A stretch of 64,000 nt of DNA from Talpa occidentalis (lineage: Eukaryota; Chordata; Mammalia; Eulipotyphla; Talpidae): assembly GCF_014898055.3 (NCBI RefSeq), contig NW_023604295.1:93263591-93327590 (forward strand), in the 5' to 3' direction. Numbering within the stretch: the first letter of the stretch is position 1; each line of letters starts with the position of its first letter. The notes below the pieces were generated by a model that had not been told where the DNA came from, searched no databases, and was given only the letters and a program-made list of their open reading frames with translations. Below are positions 33,264 through 45,629 of this stretch, one piece after another. The translations under genes were made by a program, and so were the position numbers.

Positions 33264-34736
33264 AAAAATCAAACTACCAGAACCGAATAGAAAGCCCAGA
33301 AATAAAGCCACACTTATATGAACAACGAATCTTTGACAAAGGAGCAAAGAATATGCAATGGAACACAGACAGTTTGTTTAATAAATGGTGCTGGGAAAAA
33401 TGGACCATCACATGTAAAAAAATGAAACTAGACCACTTCCCCTCACCATGCACAAAAATCAACTCAAAATGGATAAAACAACTGGACATAAGACCTGAAA
33501 CCATAAAATATATAGAAGAAAATATAGGTAAAACACTACAAGACATACATCTCAGAAACATCTTTAAAGACTCATCACCCAAAGCAGTGATAGTGAAGGC
33601 AAAGATAAACACCTGGCATTACATCCAACTGAAAAGCTCCTGTAAAGCCAAAGCAACATTAACCAAAACTGAAAAGCTTCTCCACAGCCAAAGCGACATT
33701 AACCTCACTGATTGGGAAAAAAATCTTTGCACTCCATCCAATTGATAAGGGACTGATCACAAAGATATACAAAGAATTCACATGGCTCAACAAAAACAAA
33801 ATAAACGATCCAGTCAAGAAATGGGCAGAAGAACTCAAAAGACATTTCTCCAAAGAGAAAATGCAAATGGCCAACAGTCATATGAAAAAATGTTCCTTAT
33901 AATCAGGGAAATGGAAATCAAAACCACACTGAGATACCACCTTACACCAGTAAGAATGGCACATATCAAAAAACCAAGCAAGAACAAATGCTGGCGAGGA
34001 TGTGGTGAAAAAGGAACTCTCCTTTATTGCTGGTGGGAGTGCAAACTGGTCCAACTACTGTGGAAAGCTGTTTGGAGGTTCCTCAGTCTACTAAAAATGG
34101 AGCTACCATACGATCCAGCAATTCCACTCCTAGGGATCTACCCAAAGGACACAAAAACAGTGATTCAAAAGAGCACCTGGACACCTATGGTTATTGCAGC
34201 ACTATTTACAATAGGTAAAACCTGGAAACAGCCCAAAAACAGATGACCGGATCAAGAATATGTGGTATATATACACAATGGACTATTATTCAGCAATCAA
34301 AAAAGATAAACGCATGCCATTCACAGCAACATGGATGGAGCTAGAAGGAATGATGCTCAGTGAAATAAGCCAGAAGGAAAAAGAAAAACATCGGATGGTT
34401 TCACTTATAGGAGGAATATAGGGGAACCAAATAAGACATCAGTGTGGAAAAAAAAAAAAGACTAATAACAGTACAAAACACAACAAAGCAAAAACAGACA
34501 ATAATAAACCAGAGACATACTGCAGGGGAGGAGGAGGGGAGGGGTGAGAGGGAGGAAGGGAGAAGCACAGGGGACTGAGGTGATGGTGCACGGGTGCCTT
34601 GGGGAAGGAAATTCTATGGGGACTCAATCGGAGGGGGTGGGGGAAAGCAAAGATTGTCTAAAAAAATGTAAAAAATTATAAATGTTAAAATAATAAAAAA
34701 GAAGAACTAAATAGAAAAAAAAAATCAAACTACCAG
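33264..34736 (+). mobile_element. LINE-1, sense, 5'-truncated, 17-bp TSD
   Basis: AAAAATCAAACTACCAG at 33264-33280 and 34720-34736 flanks the insertion. It has the last part of ORF2 (about 33285-34400), a 3' UTR beginning near TTTCACTTATAGGAGGAATAT, a G-rich GGGGAGGAGGAGGGGAGGGG tract and an A-rich end (AATAATAAAAAAG..). It belongs to the same L1 lineage as the antisense pieces at 5-6.7 kb and gives their sense reference. A later SINE landed in its right TSD. Confidence 0.93.
33353..34246 (+). pseudogene. L1 ORF2 C-terminal region, frame-broken
   Basis: Two open pieces (33353-33745 and 33782-34246) cover the region after the RT domain. The cysteine-rich motif is present as C70, C74 and C87 of the second piece. 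Tyrosine replaces the expected histidine at position 82. A 40-bp tandem duplication at 33627-33706 (AACTGAAAAGCT..GCCAAAGC) and frameshifts near 33745 and 34240 disable it. Confidence 0.9.
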
Positions 34737-35012
34737 GCCTCCCTGGTGGCACAAGGGGTTAAGTGTCATACTCTGAAGCTATGTGCAGCCATTATATCAT
34801 GAGTTGGATCTGGGCCAGGGAGCTGACCCACATGGCACAGCAGAACTCTCCTATCTCCCCCGCTGCTCCCCTCAGTAGTGTATTTCAGTTGCTCTGCCTG
34901 TTCTGTTCCCCACTCTGTCTCTGGTGAATCCTCTCATCCCCCACACATCTGGCCTGTACCTCAGTTCTTGTACACACAAATAAATAAATCTTAAAAAAAA
35001 AATCCAACTACC
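34720..35012 (+). repeat. tRNA-derived SINE inserted at the L1 target repeat
   Basis: The SINE (34735-34997) follows AAAAATCAAACTACC (34720) and is followed by AAAAATCCAACTACC (34998-35012). Its TSD is therefore the same word that the preceding L1 had already duplicated, with one substitution. Confidence 0.92.
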
Positions 35013-35749
35013 CTGAGTCATCAAAGTGGAGAAGACACTATTTACCCTCAAATTGTGAATTCCCAAAATAGACATTATGTGCAAATGTCCACTGAAGTTG
35101 CAGTTTTACTAGATTTACACCTGAGTGTCAATAACAAAATTAACCTTGATGGCTACAGTGAGCTGCTTTCACAGATGAAAGTTGTTCCAGAAGGAAGTTT
35201 CTGCTATAGTTTATATGGTCGGCCACCATTTACCACATGAAGATACAAACATACAAAAGCTGGCATCATTTATTCTTTCTGCTTTTGTTCAAATAGCTGA
35301 AGGAAAAGAAATGAAGTTATAACTGGAACGTTTCTTTAAGAATAAAAAATAAATAATTCCTGAGTTAACCATTGACATTTTAAGTTAATCATTTTGAAAT
35401 GATTATGTAACTTTCACACCATGCCACACCATGGAAGTGTTTCCACTATCTGAGTAGATGGAAAGTAGCAAAGATATACATTCAAAACAATGGGCAATGA
35501 TTGATCATTTGTATTATATATTCACACATTTATTTCACTCTTGATTTGACACAAACCCTCTTCTGATTTTGCCTATAAAATTTGGACACTATAAAGAATA
35601 ACTATGTGTGTCAGTGACAATATGCTTATGAAGAATATTAGAGAAAAGTTAATTGAAGTAAATCATTTCAGATATGTATCCTTTTTATTGATTATCAAAT
35701 TTTAGTAAATGGTGAATTTCTTATGAGAGTTGAAGATATTTTTTTATTT
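35013..35749. other. No gene seen
   Basis: Unique AT-rich sequence. The 61-aa plus frame 35055-35240 has no recognisable domain. Confidence 0.5.
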
Positions 35750-36069
35750 AAAATTATTTCTTCTTTTGGGCCTCCCCAGTGGCGCAGCGGTTGAGCACTG
35801 GGTTGCGAAGCTGCCCACAGCCTCTGCAGTGCAGGTTCGATCCCCGGCCGCCGGGTGAGGGTCCCACATGGCGCGCAGACCTCTCCTGCCGCCCGCTGCT
35901 CCCCTCAGCAGTATATTTCGTCAGTCTGTCTGTTCTGCTCCCCACTCTGGCTCTGGTGAATTCTCTCACCCTCCCGTGCTTCTGACTGTACCCAGTGCTT
36001 GTATAAATAAATAAATAAATCTTAAAAAAAATTTTCAAAAAAAATAACAAATAAAATTATTTCTTCTTT
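35750..36069 (+). repeat. tRNA-derived SINE, young subfamily, perfect 17-bp TSD
   Basis: AAAATTATTTCTTCTTT is exact at 35750-35766 and 36053-36069. Box A GTGGCGCAGCGG and box B GGTTCGATCCCC are intact. The tail is TATAAATAAATAAATAAATCTTAAAAAAAATTTTC followed by a further A-rich piece. One of the most intact copies in the window. Confidence 0.95.
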
Positions 36070-37145
36070 CAAGGATGGTATAAATCACTGTCTTACTTTT
36101 TCAAGCAAAGAGACTATATTGCTTTGAAATGAAATGAAATATATAACTTGTGTGCCAAACTTGAAGGATTTTTATAATTTAAAGAGCTGCAAATCTGGAT
36201 AAAAGAGAGCAATACACTGTGTTATTGCTCAAATTCTAGAGTTTCAGGAATAAAAACATGGGGATTTTTTTTTTCAAGTAAAATTAAAATCACCTGAGAA
36301 CCACAATGACAGAGGTAGGAAGCAAATCAAGATCTATCTAACACAGCAAAAATCATTTGATCTGTATTTTTCCATGTAATGTTTCCTAAGCAACACCTGG
36401 TATACACCCTATTGTTAAAAAAGTACACTTGCCGTCCCCTTATTTATGAGCAGGTTATGATCTCAAAGTCCATTTATCTCTTAGCAACAATGACAAATTG
36501 CTAGCATTCTTGACAATCACACAAAATATGTTTAATCAAGTTGTTGAATTACTACAACATAGCAGCTTTAAAACAGATTCACATAAAGTGCAGAATAAAA
36601 CTAAATAAAAGCAAAATACAAATATTTAATATTAATTAAAAATGATCTTTGATTCCACTGTTAGCAGAGAAATTTTGTGAGAAGAGAAGATAAAATGGGA
36701 AATCTCTCAAGAATCTGTAGAGTCATCCAGTGACTTTTAAAAGCATTAGAAAATAGTGACAGAGCTGTTTGTTATATTGGATATCACTTCATGTATTAGG
36801 ACTAGTATTATTCTCAATATCACTAGAGCATTTTACTTCTAGTGTATTTTTGTTTGTTTTTTTCAGAGTACATGATTGCTTAGTAGTCTGCAGGGAAAAA
36901 AATGAGTGTTATAAAATGGGAAGATACTAACATGGAAAACAAAAGCAATAGTAAAATACAAAGTATATTTTGGATTTTAGGAAACGAAGGAAGTTGAAAA
37001 GAACAAAGTAAAGCATTATAGATAAGGTTAACTCGTTCCAACAGGAGATCTGTGAGCACTGTTACCACAAGTTGAGCCCAGTTTTCTTTCTTAGATGCCA
37101 TGTTATAAACTCAGGATCAATTTCTGAAAGTGATTCCACATCAAA
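36070..37145. other. No gene seen; unique AT-rich DNA
   Basis: No repeat family recognised. Minus frame 36880-37101 is unsupported. Confidence 0.5.
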
Positions 37146-37149
37146 CCAA

Positions 37150-37400
37150 GAAATACCAAACTATGATTAAAAAAATCAAAATCAACAAGCAACTATAAAC
37201 CAGAGACACACTCTGGGGGGAGGGGGGGAGTAGGGTCAAAATAAGAGGGGAGGGAATTGTATAGGGAATATAACCAAGACAAAAATGCATACATTGTGCA
37301 AAAAAGTAAAATGATGTAAAAATATATAATATAAAATAAAATAATAAAAAAATCATCAGGCAAAAATAAAATTAATAAAGAAATAAAAACAAATGCATAT
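37150..37400 (+). mobile_element. LINE-1 3' UTR fragment, sense
   Basis: CAACTATAAACCAGAGACACACTCTGGGGGGAGGGGGGGAGTAGGG, then GGAGGGAATTGTATAGGGAATATAA and an AT-rich tail with TAAAATAATAAAAAAATC. This is the sense version of the 3' UTR at about 5390-5520. It is truncated to about the last 220 bp, and no ORF2 remains. Confidence 0.75.
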
Positions 37401-37497
37401 TTTGCAGACATAAGCTATACCTAACAGGCAATAAACATGATGCATTATAAATGTTATTTTCAAATTTTTAGTGTGGACTGGACTAGCTCAAGGGTCT

Positions 37498-37620
37498 TTA
37501 AGTAGTATTTAACAAATACATACTAAATACTTGCTACATGCTGAGCATTGTTCCAGGCATTAGGGAAACATTAGTGAAAAATAATGCCATCTCTTCACAG
37601 AGACTATTTCCTTGAACCAT
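37498..37620 (-). repeat. L2-like LINE relic
   Basis: TTTAACAAATACATACTAAATACTTGCTACATGCTGAGCATTGTTCCAGGCATTAGGGAAACATTAGTGAA is a clear diverged match to the antisense L2 'tattgagcacctactatgtgccaggcactg' block. Confidence 0.6.
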
Positions 37621-37644
37621 GCTATTCCTCTCAAGTTGACATTT

Positions 37645-37944
37645 ATTGCTAAACTGTTTTGTTTTTTTTAAGATTTATTTATTTATGCCGACAAGAACTG
37701 GGGTGTAGGCCAGAAGTGCAGGGATGAGAGGATTCACCAGAGACAGAGTTGGGAAAAGAACAGGCAGATCTATTGAAATACACCACTGAGGGGATCAGTG
37801 GATGAGACAGGAGAGGTCTGCTGTGCCATGTGAGTAACTCCCTAGCTTGCCAGGGATCAAACTTGTGCTGCAGAAGCTGCGACAGCTTCACAGCGTTGTA
37901 CTCAAACCTTTGAGTCGCCAGAGAGGCCCTATTGCTAAACTGTT
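37645..37944 (-). repeat. tRNA-derived SINE with perfect 14-bp TSD
   Basis: ATTGCTAAACTGTT at 37645-37658 and 37931-37944. Old subfamily, tail TTTTTTTTAAGATTTATTTATTTATGCCGACAAG. Confidence 0.93.
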
Positions 37945-40900
37945 AAAGAGGTCCCCACACTGGTTGTGCAGCCATCAGTATTCTTCTCCTTCATTAAAAA
38001 TGCTGCTTTGCCAAGGTACTAGCTTTCCCAAAAGTCCTGTTTCATCAGCTATAAATATAAATGCAAATACTTGCCTTTCCTTTCAATAATTTAAACATTT
38101 TCAGAAAATAAAATTCTTGGCTATTTTTATAGCCTGGTTTTAAGTTTTCCTTTAAATGTTATTGCTGGGCAAACAATTACTTTTCTGGAAGTAATCACAG
38201 AGCACCTTTATTGATTCACACACCTCTGTTATATGCAATGCCTGGTTTCACTTTAAACTTCAGAGGCATATGTATGGTCTAACCAGTCATCTATTAAGTC
38301 CCACAGGTTTCCACCTCCTCATAATTTAGTCAATGCACTTTCATTGCTACTATCAACTGAATTTATTTAGCATTTTCTTCTTCCTTCAAATATTTTTCCC
38401 CTTGTTCTTAGAAATGTCATTAATACCCAAATGAGCACCTTAAACTTGAAGGTTAGTTCACTCATTTTCATTCCAACCTTCATTTCTAAAGTACTCTTTT
38501 TTTACTTTGAGGTTAATTTGCCATCCTCTGTATCATGTATCCTTGTATTGAAGACAATATAGAAGAAGCGAGCAGTAATATAAAGACACATGATTGCTCT
38601 AAGAGCAAAGGCATATTAATTTGTTGACACACCTCTGCCAGCAGCCAGCTCTGCGACATCTTAGCTGGAACAGCTGAGGCATTGAGAAGAGGGAGGCAGC
38701 TCAGAATCAGAGCCCTTGAATTTCAGTCTGTGTTGTGCATTTGGAGAAAGAGAACTTCTTTCACAGTGCCCCCATAATTCAAGGTCTTCTATATTTCAAA
38801 TAAAACACCAATTTATACAGTGGAATGAAGTGTTATAAGAGGTAAAAGGTAAAAAAAAAAAAGCACAGTGGTGTGATAGAGAGGTCACAGTGAGATTTGG
38901 AAGTGAGGCTTCTTACCTCTTTTTTATACCCCTGACTGACTATTGATTGGCCTGATTGAATAACTACCTTTCTCATCAACTTCACACAACTACCAAACAT
39001 CATTATCATCAGGTCTGTAAAATGCAATTGATACTAAAAATATTAAGAGAACATAGCTAGAGATGTCCAACTTGGAATATGTTAGATAACAACCATAATA
39101 AATCTGAGGAGTTAATAAAATTGTTTTCATTGCTTTTGAAATGCATTTGGAAGTTCTTTAACCATAGTGATTTAAGTTTGCAAAAAGGACATGTCCATTA
39201 AAAAGATATTATACTTATTTTTATAAGTATCAGGTTTATGGATTGCAATTATATGTGGTATATTTTACATATTCTACAAGTTACCTGCAGTAGTAAGAGT
39301 TTCTTCTTTCTTATTAATTCCTACTTGTCTTCTTCTTTTCATTTCTTATAAATGTCCCATTCTCTCAGAAGAACGTCATTCAGCAATGCTTACAGTATAA
39401 TTGCAATTGCTCCAGATAGTTCAAGTTAATTTTTTTGCTATTAAGTGTGTTTTAAAATACTAGCATAAGTTTGCAAAACAGATGTCCAGAACCTTTCAAG
39501 ATGATTGAAGTTTGAACCTATCATCATTATCTTATCCCACACAAACCAATTAATCAAACCTGGGAGGTGCCAGAATATAATAAATGCATTAATTCAAAAG
39601 GAAAGATAATGATGTGAGCTAAATATATTCTAGGAATTCAGTAAAAGATCAGGAGCTTATACAATTTATAGAACTCAATCCAATCATTGCCCAAAATAAA
39701 CCTCTTAAAGCATCAATGCAAATTGCAGAATCATTTTCTTTTGAAGTCTATAAGATAAATTTGATGTAACTTTAGAAATAATTCTCTAAATTGTAGAAAC
39801 ATGGAAATATTTACCATTAAGTATAGCTAAACTATTAGTATTTTGTCACCCACATAATAAATAATGCCGATTTGTCTATTTAATTTTACCCCAAATGTGA
39901 CCCTAAAGAACAAATTTCAAGTGATGCATGATACTCAACATTATAGTATAAGATCTCCTTTTCTGAGTTGCTTCTATCTACATCAATCTTACCGGTCTGG
40001 TTTCCCTGATTCTTGCCTGTTAGTTGTAAATATCATTGTCACCTCAGCCCTGAGTCCCTCCTCCTAACTCCCTAATTTAATCTGATAGTTAATTATCTGC
40101 ATATTTCTCCCTCTAAGATCACTACATTTTTTAAACTTACTAAATATGTGTTTAACAATTGATATAGCCTCAACCTATCAGACTGGTCATACACATAAAA
40201 ATATCTATTCAAATAATTTGCCCAGTTTTGCTTGTGTTACGTGCAAATGGTACACACATGCTTCACAGAGGGTTCTCTCCTCCACATTACAATCTCCTTT
40301 CTCTGGTAGGGGTTGCTGCTTTTCTCACTCTGGCCTTAGCATCTGTCTTTGATGAGCTAAGTCCCTGTTGCAGTTTCTCAGTCATATGGAATTTAAACCC
40401 CATCATCAGGGGACTTCCCACTTGATTTACCCTCAATCCATTTTAACAACTGGGAGAGGCTGGGTGGCAGCAGAGACTGGGGAACAATGAACCAAAACAC
40501 ATTCCCTTTTATATTTGTGTGGTTCTTCATTCCAATGAAGATGATTGTACTAGATGATCATCTTTAAATCTCTATTGAGTAGCTCTATGTTATGCATCAA
40601 CTAAAATGACAAAAGTTGTTCTTGGGTATTGAAGGTCCTTAATGGAATCCAATATTGGAGAATGGAACCCAATATTAGCATGCACATAACTAAGATGAGA
40701 ACTGATAAGAACAAGACATTTCTGTCATATTTTTCTTTTCTTTTTTGTTACAGAGACGTAATTTAATTTAGCATGATTCATGTGATTGGTCTAATAAATT
40801 ATATCTCATCAAGAAATAATATTTAGATTGAAGTGAAAAGAAAACAAATTATTTATTCCATTGACCCTGGTGTTAAATTATTGAAAATGATTGCATTTAG

Positions 40901-41140
40901 ACATCATAGAGAAGAAAAGTAAGCTGTTCTGCCACTGACAAAGATAATGAATGGAAGGAGCAATAGTTTAGTGAATAAGTATATCAGAAAGTATAACATG
41001 TGCTCCAATTATACATTATACCATTGAAGTTTCACACATCTGTAGGTAGGCATTTTTAACTCTCTTAATTTTATTCTCTGTTGTAACCACAAATACTTTG
41101 AAGTACTGATTGCATTATTGTTCCAGGCAGAAGCTAGATA
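37945..41140. other. 3.2 kb without a recognised gene or young repeat
   Basis: The longest stretch free of SINE, LTR or clear L1. 38880-39030 (GAGGTCACAGTGAGATTTGGAAG..TTTCTCATCA..CTGTAAAATGC) is faintly MIR-like. Short frames (39864-40067, 40146-40352, 40228-40425) have no recognisable domains and no splice or codon evidence. Confidence 0.5.
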
Positions 41141-41144
41141 AATA

Positions 41145-41485
41145 GTTGTTGAATAGATTCTTAATTTAGATGAGAAAACTGAGGCTCAGGATTAAGAAAT
41201 GTTAGTCAAGATAATAATATTGATCAAGGTATATTTTGTTCAATTTATAGTGATTACTCATATTATGGAGTACATATTAATGTGCCAAGTAATTGCATGG
41301 ATTCTCTTGTTAATTTTCATAACAGTTTTCACAACCATTTGTTGTAGTTTACATATAAAAGAACTGAGGCTCAGAGAGTGCAAACACTACTTGCTGGTTC
41401 ACACAGCCCAGAAGCCTCAGAAATTCCAGACTGGTCCAGGCAGTCACAGTATGCCCATGCTTTAACCACCTTTCTAAGCAAAGGT
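41145..41485 (-). repeat. MIR relics (two antisense blocks)
   Basis: GATGAGAAAACTGAGGCTCAGGATTAAG (about 41168-41196) is one MIR core. A longer block from GTGCCAAGTAATTGCATGG to GAACTGAGGCTCAGAGAGTGCAAAC..CTTGCTGGTTCACACAGC..ATGCCCATGCTTTAACCAC (about 41280-41472) is a second. The 88-aa plus frame 41199-41465 is MIR translation. Confidence 0.75.
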
Positions 41486-41547
41486 GGAGATTTGACACTA
41501 GATGTGATAATGCCTAAACTGAAGCTCTTATAGACTCCAAGTCCACC

Positions 41548-41705
41548 TTTAATTTTTTTTTATTTTTTTTTTTTCCATCGTTGTTCATTTTTGTGCAGTA
41601 ATTGGTTTCTCCCCTCAGGTGTAGTCCCCATAGTTCTCCCACAACCATAGCACCCGTAAACCTTCACCATAGTCCCTTGTGGTCTTCCCTCCCCTGTTTT
41701 GGCCA
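41548..41705 (-). mobile_element. LINE-1 3' UTR fragment, antisense
   Basis: A poly(T)-rich left end is followed by TTTCTCCCCTCAGGTGTAGTCCCCATAG..CACCATAGTCCC, matching the 3' UTR at about 5010-5090. Only ~150 bp remain. The frame 41602-41790 is spurious. Confidence 0.7.
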
Positions 41706-42445
41706 TTTTAAACTTTTAATGAACACATTTTCAAGGCTGACATACTTTGATCTTCAAATTAAAATAGCCCCTTTTTCTAGGCAGAAGTGAAAATTCTCAA
41801 ATACCCTTGTAATATGCAAAGGAAGCATGACATTTTCTCTCTCAAACATATATTCACTTAATCCTCACAAAAGCCCTATTAGTACAAGCAGTGGTTTTAC
41901 AGAGAGAGTGGTTCTACAGAGCAGTGCTTCTACAGAGAGACATGCTAAAAGCCATAGCTAAAGGTGGTGGAGCCCACCCTCCTCACCACTACATAAGTCT
42001 TTGGGTAATCACAAGATGAAGACAGATTCAGAGGAAAGGTGTGCTTTATGAGAGTCTGACTGTAGAATCTAACTTTGTTTGCAATGAAAGTAGTTGCCTG
42101 TTGACGTGAGCTAAAGAATATTACAGGAAGAGTGAACATAGCACTTGAAGGTCTGAGGTAGGAAAGTAGTCACATCAGAGGACCTAGAAGAAAGCCCATT
42201 TGATGTTGTGCAGCCAGCAGATGAGGACAGTGATTCAAAAGTTAACACTGGGGCCTATTTAGAGTTTTGGGCTTGCCTAAGAGTGGCAGAATACCTAGAG
42301 AATTCTAAAAAGAGGTATATAATTCAGACAAGTCAAACAGGAGCATGGAATTTTCAGGGAACTGGGCATGAGTTGAAAATGGGAGATAAGAGAAGAAGGA
42401 AAGATCTAAGACTACTGGGGTCTTAAAGTTGAAAGGCAAGAGGGT
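41706..42445. other. No gene seen
   Basis: Unique sequence. A small GTGGTTTTACAGAGAGAGTGGTTCTACAGAG duplication lies at about 41891-41940. ORF 42208-42426 (72 aa, charged) has no recognisable domain. Confidence 0.5.
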
Positions 42446-42449
42446 GTAG

Positions 42450-42690
42450 TCATCCCTCTCGATCCTCAGGGAGTTTGTTCCTCGACCCCTACAGCTACCA
42501 ATGAAAGAGTATTTGTGTATATTCAACATCCACTCTTCAGTATACTTTAAACCATCTCTAAATTACTTATAATACCTAAAACATTATAAATTATATATAA
42601 ATATTTGTTATCCTGTATTATTTAGGGAATAATGACAAGATTAAAAAAACCTCTATATGTCTTCAGTACGAAGACACATTTTGTTGTCTT
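42450..42690 (+). mobile_element. Non-autonomous Tigger-like DNA transposon
   Basis: AGTCATCCCTCTCGATCCTCAGGGAGTTTGTTCCTCGACCCC starts it. GTATACTTTAAACCATCTCTAAATTACTTATAATACCTAA and TTATTTAGGGAATAATGACAAG are its core. The right inverted end is degraded. Confidence 0.7.
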
Positions 42691-42799
42691 AACCACACAA
42701 TATATCATTTCAATATGCAAATGCAAACCTGTGGACATGGATGAAAATCTGATGTCCAGATGGCCTTGATAATCAGTTCACTTTGGTTTATATTAGGGT

Positions 42800-43260
42800 T
42801 TAAATTATCAGTGTGGTGTGGGCAGTGGTTGGCCAAGCATGGAAGGTGTGAGCTCACTTCTCATTCATAAGAGGTATGGAGATCTAAAGTTGAGATGGCT
42901 GAGCCATATGACAAAGGAGAGTAGACTGTTGAAGCAGCAGCTAAAAGACAGGGTTGCTGAATAATTCCTTGACCTATAGGCATCTTTATAAGGAAAGAAA
43001 TAAACCTTAAATTTTAAGCCCCTGAGGTTCTATGTTTGGCTGGTTCTGAAGTATATACTTATCATAATCTGTTGGCTATGTAATTAACCATGAAGAAGAA
43101 AGAGTTATAAATCACAAGCAAAATGGGAAAATATATTTGGCCAAATATAAAGTTTGTCAAAATTCTTAAGTTTTAAAATGATCAAATTATTTTTTTCTTA
43201 TTTATCATGAAACATAACTTTATATTCAATGTAAAATATTCTCTTGAGGTTTCCAAATAT
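42800..43260. other. No gene seen
   Basis: Unique AT-rich DNA without supported features. Confidence 0.5.
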
Positions 43261-43582
43261 CAAAATGAGCTTTATTTTTTATTTTTTTATTTTTGTTTTA
43301 AAGATTTATTTATTTATTTATACAAGCACTGGGTACAGTCAGAAGCGCGGGAGGGTGAGAGAATTCACCAGAGCCAGAGCGGGGAGCAGAGCAGGCAGAA
43401 GGACCGAAGTACACTGCTGAGGGGAGCAGCGGGCGGCAGGAGAGGTCTGCGCGCCATGTGGGACCCTCCTCTGGTGGCCGGGGAGCAGCCGGGGATCGAA
43501 CTGGCGCTGCAGAGGCTGCGGTCAGCCTCGCATCCCAGTGCTCAACCGCTGCGCCACCGGGGAGGCCCCAAAATGAGCTTTA
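43261..43582 (-). repeat. tRNA-derived SINE, young subfamily with insertion near box B, 14-bp TSD
   Basis: CAAAATGAGCTTTA at 43261-43274 and 43569-43582 is exact. The body carries the longer GATCCCCGGCTGCTCCCCGG form downstream of box B (seen also at 50459 and 61604), which marks a subfamily. The 137-aa plus frame 43207-43620 runs through it and is not a gene. Confidence 0.94.
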
Positions 43583-43890
43583 AACAGCATTTTGAAATGT
43601 TAACTGAAAATGAATTTTAAATCCACAAAATGAGTTTTGACCTTAAATTAATAGGTGCTGACAAAATGCATTTTGAAGTCTTAGAGCAACATAAATTAGA
43701 AATAAATGTAGATGTTAAACATCACAATAAGACTGTGAAAATTGGAATACAAATGCATTTTTAAGCATGCCATCCAAAACTACATTAGAATGCCTGTCTT
43801 ATATCTTAACTTCTTATTTTTTTTGTTCATTTTTCTTTTGGTAGCAGATTTTTATTCCTTTCTTTTTCAGGTGCAAATGATGTATAGTAT

Positions 43891-44197
43891 TTAGTTCATT
43901 TTTATTTTTTTTTTCAAAGATTTACTTATTTATTTATTTATACAAGCACTGGGTACAGTCAGAGGCATGGGAGGGTGAGAGAATTCATCACAGCCCAGAG
44001 CCAGAGCGGGAAACAGAACAGGCAGAGCAACAAAATACACTGCTGAGGGGAGCAGCAGGCGGCAGGAGAGGTCTGCGTGTCATTTGGGACTCTTGCTGGT
44101 GGCCGGGGATCAAACCGGTGCTGCAGAGGCTGTGGGCAGCTTCACAGTCCAGTGCTCAACCGCTGCGCCACCAGGGGAGGCCCTTAGTTCATTTTTA
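43891..44197 (-). repeat. tRNA-derived SINE, young subfamily, perfect 14-bp TSD
   Basis: TTAGTTCATTTTTA at 43891-43904 and 44184-44197. It lacks the CTGCTCCCCGG insertion. An 8-bp duplication near GAGCCAGAGC (CACAGCCCAGAGCCAGAGC) is private to this copy. Confidence 0.93.
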
Positions 44198-44458
44198 AAT
44201 GTCAATTCAGTCACTTATACATAGATGCCAGAGATACTTTAATGGTGCGCTCTGATATGAAAAATTTGCTGAAAACTGATAGACCACTCTTCATAACTAT
44301 TGTTCTTTTTTTTAAATCTAAGTACTACTTTTAAAAAAACTTGCTTTTAATGAAATAATACCACAGTGATGGCATAATTAGTTCAGAACTAGTTCACAAA
44401 AATAGGGCTGTTTTACTCAAGGATGTCATGCCCTAGATATGATACTATCAGTTCTGTT

Positions 44459-44745
44459 CCAGTGTAACATTTCTTTTTTTAAAATTTATTTATTTCTATG
44501 TAGAAGAACTGGGGTGTTAGCCATAGATGTGGGGAATGAGAGGATTCACTGGAGACAAAGTAGGGAGCAGAACAGGCAGAGCTACTGAAATACACTGCTG
44601 AGGGGAGCAGCAGGTGAAGCAGGAGTGGTCTGCTGTGCTATATGTGGGTTAGTTCTCTGGCTGGGGATTGAACGCAGGTGGTGGCAGTGATAGCACTGAG
44701 ACTAAATCCCCTATGGCACCAGGGAGGCACCCCAGTGTGACATTT
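44459..44745 (-). repeat. tRNA-derived SINE, old subfamily, TSD with one mismatch
   Basis: CCAGTGTAACATTT (44459-44472) and CCAGTGTGACATTT (44732-44745). The head is damaged (CACTGAGGCACC order altered) and box B is lost. Confidence 0.88.
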
Positions 44746-45625
44746 TGAAATCCATAAATTACCCTGAATGCTTAGAGCAAGGGAAAGAAATAATTTTGAT
44801 AAAAATGAAAGGACCTGACAGTATCCAAGGCTGCCTAGCCACATTCAATAATCTATGTTATGGCTAAAATTTCATTGACAATCACTGAGATCAGGTCCTT
44901 CTCTATAGGACTTGATTTATCATAGAGATTTTTGTATCTCTGTTTTGAAATGTCTTGAGGATTATTAGATAATGGACAGAATGAATAACTAATGTGAACA
45001 ACATGAGAATACATTAAAGGAAGCATTCAATAATTTGTAAATAATTACCAGTGAACAAACAGCAGTGTATAAGGAAGATCAAGATTAGTACAAAGATATG
45101 GAGAGATGAAGAGACATGTGATGAGAACATGATAAATAATGAGTTTTATGTGACATCATTCATTCCTGTTTTTCAAAGTGAAAAGGGCTTAGACAAATTC
45201 TTAACCTGGGGAGTCCTTAGGTAGTATCATGGAAGATTCAGGGGATATTAAAACCTCTAACTTTGAAGTAAAATACTGAATGGCAATGTGAATTTTTCTA
45301 GAGTGGGGAACATAATTTTAATCACACTCAGAGTTTAAGATTCATTGAATCTCAACTGATCAATTTGTTATAGATTGACATCAGGATCAAATAAAACATA
45401 ACATTTGTGACAATCACATGTGAAATTGACTCATTACCAGTCAGTAAGGGTCAGTACAGAGTTAGCTGCCCAAGTGGAAGTGGGCATCATCCACCATCCA
45501 CCCCCATTCCATCAGATAAAATCTTAGCTGTCTTTCAGACACATATAAATAAACATTATCTCTTCCCAAACTGCCTCTAGGAGTTCATAAAATACTGAAT
45601 GAAAGCCATAAGAAACATTAATTAA
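44746..45625. other. No gene seen
   Basis: Unique AT-rich DNA. ATTAATTAATTAACTAATTAATG near 45618 is a simple AT repeat. Confidence 0.5.
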
Positions 45626-45629
45626 TTAA

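Noticed and set aside
43207..43620. 137-aa plus-strand ORF
   Set aside because: Most of it is the antisense of a SINE with clear TSDs.
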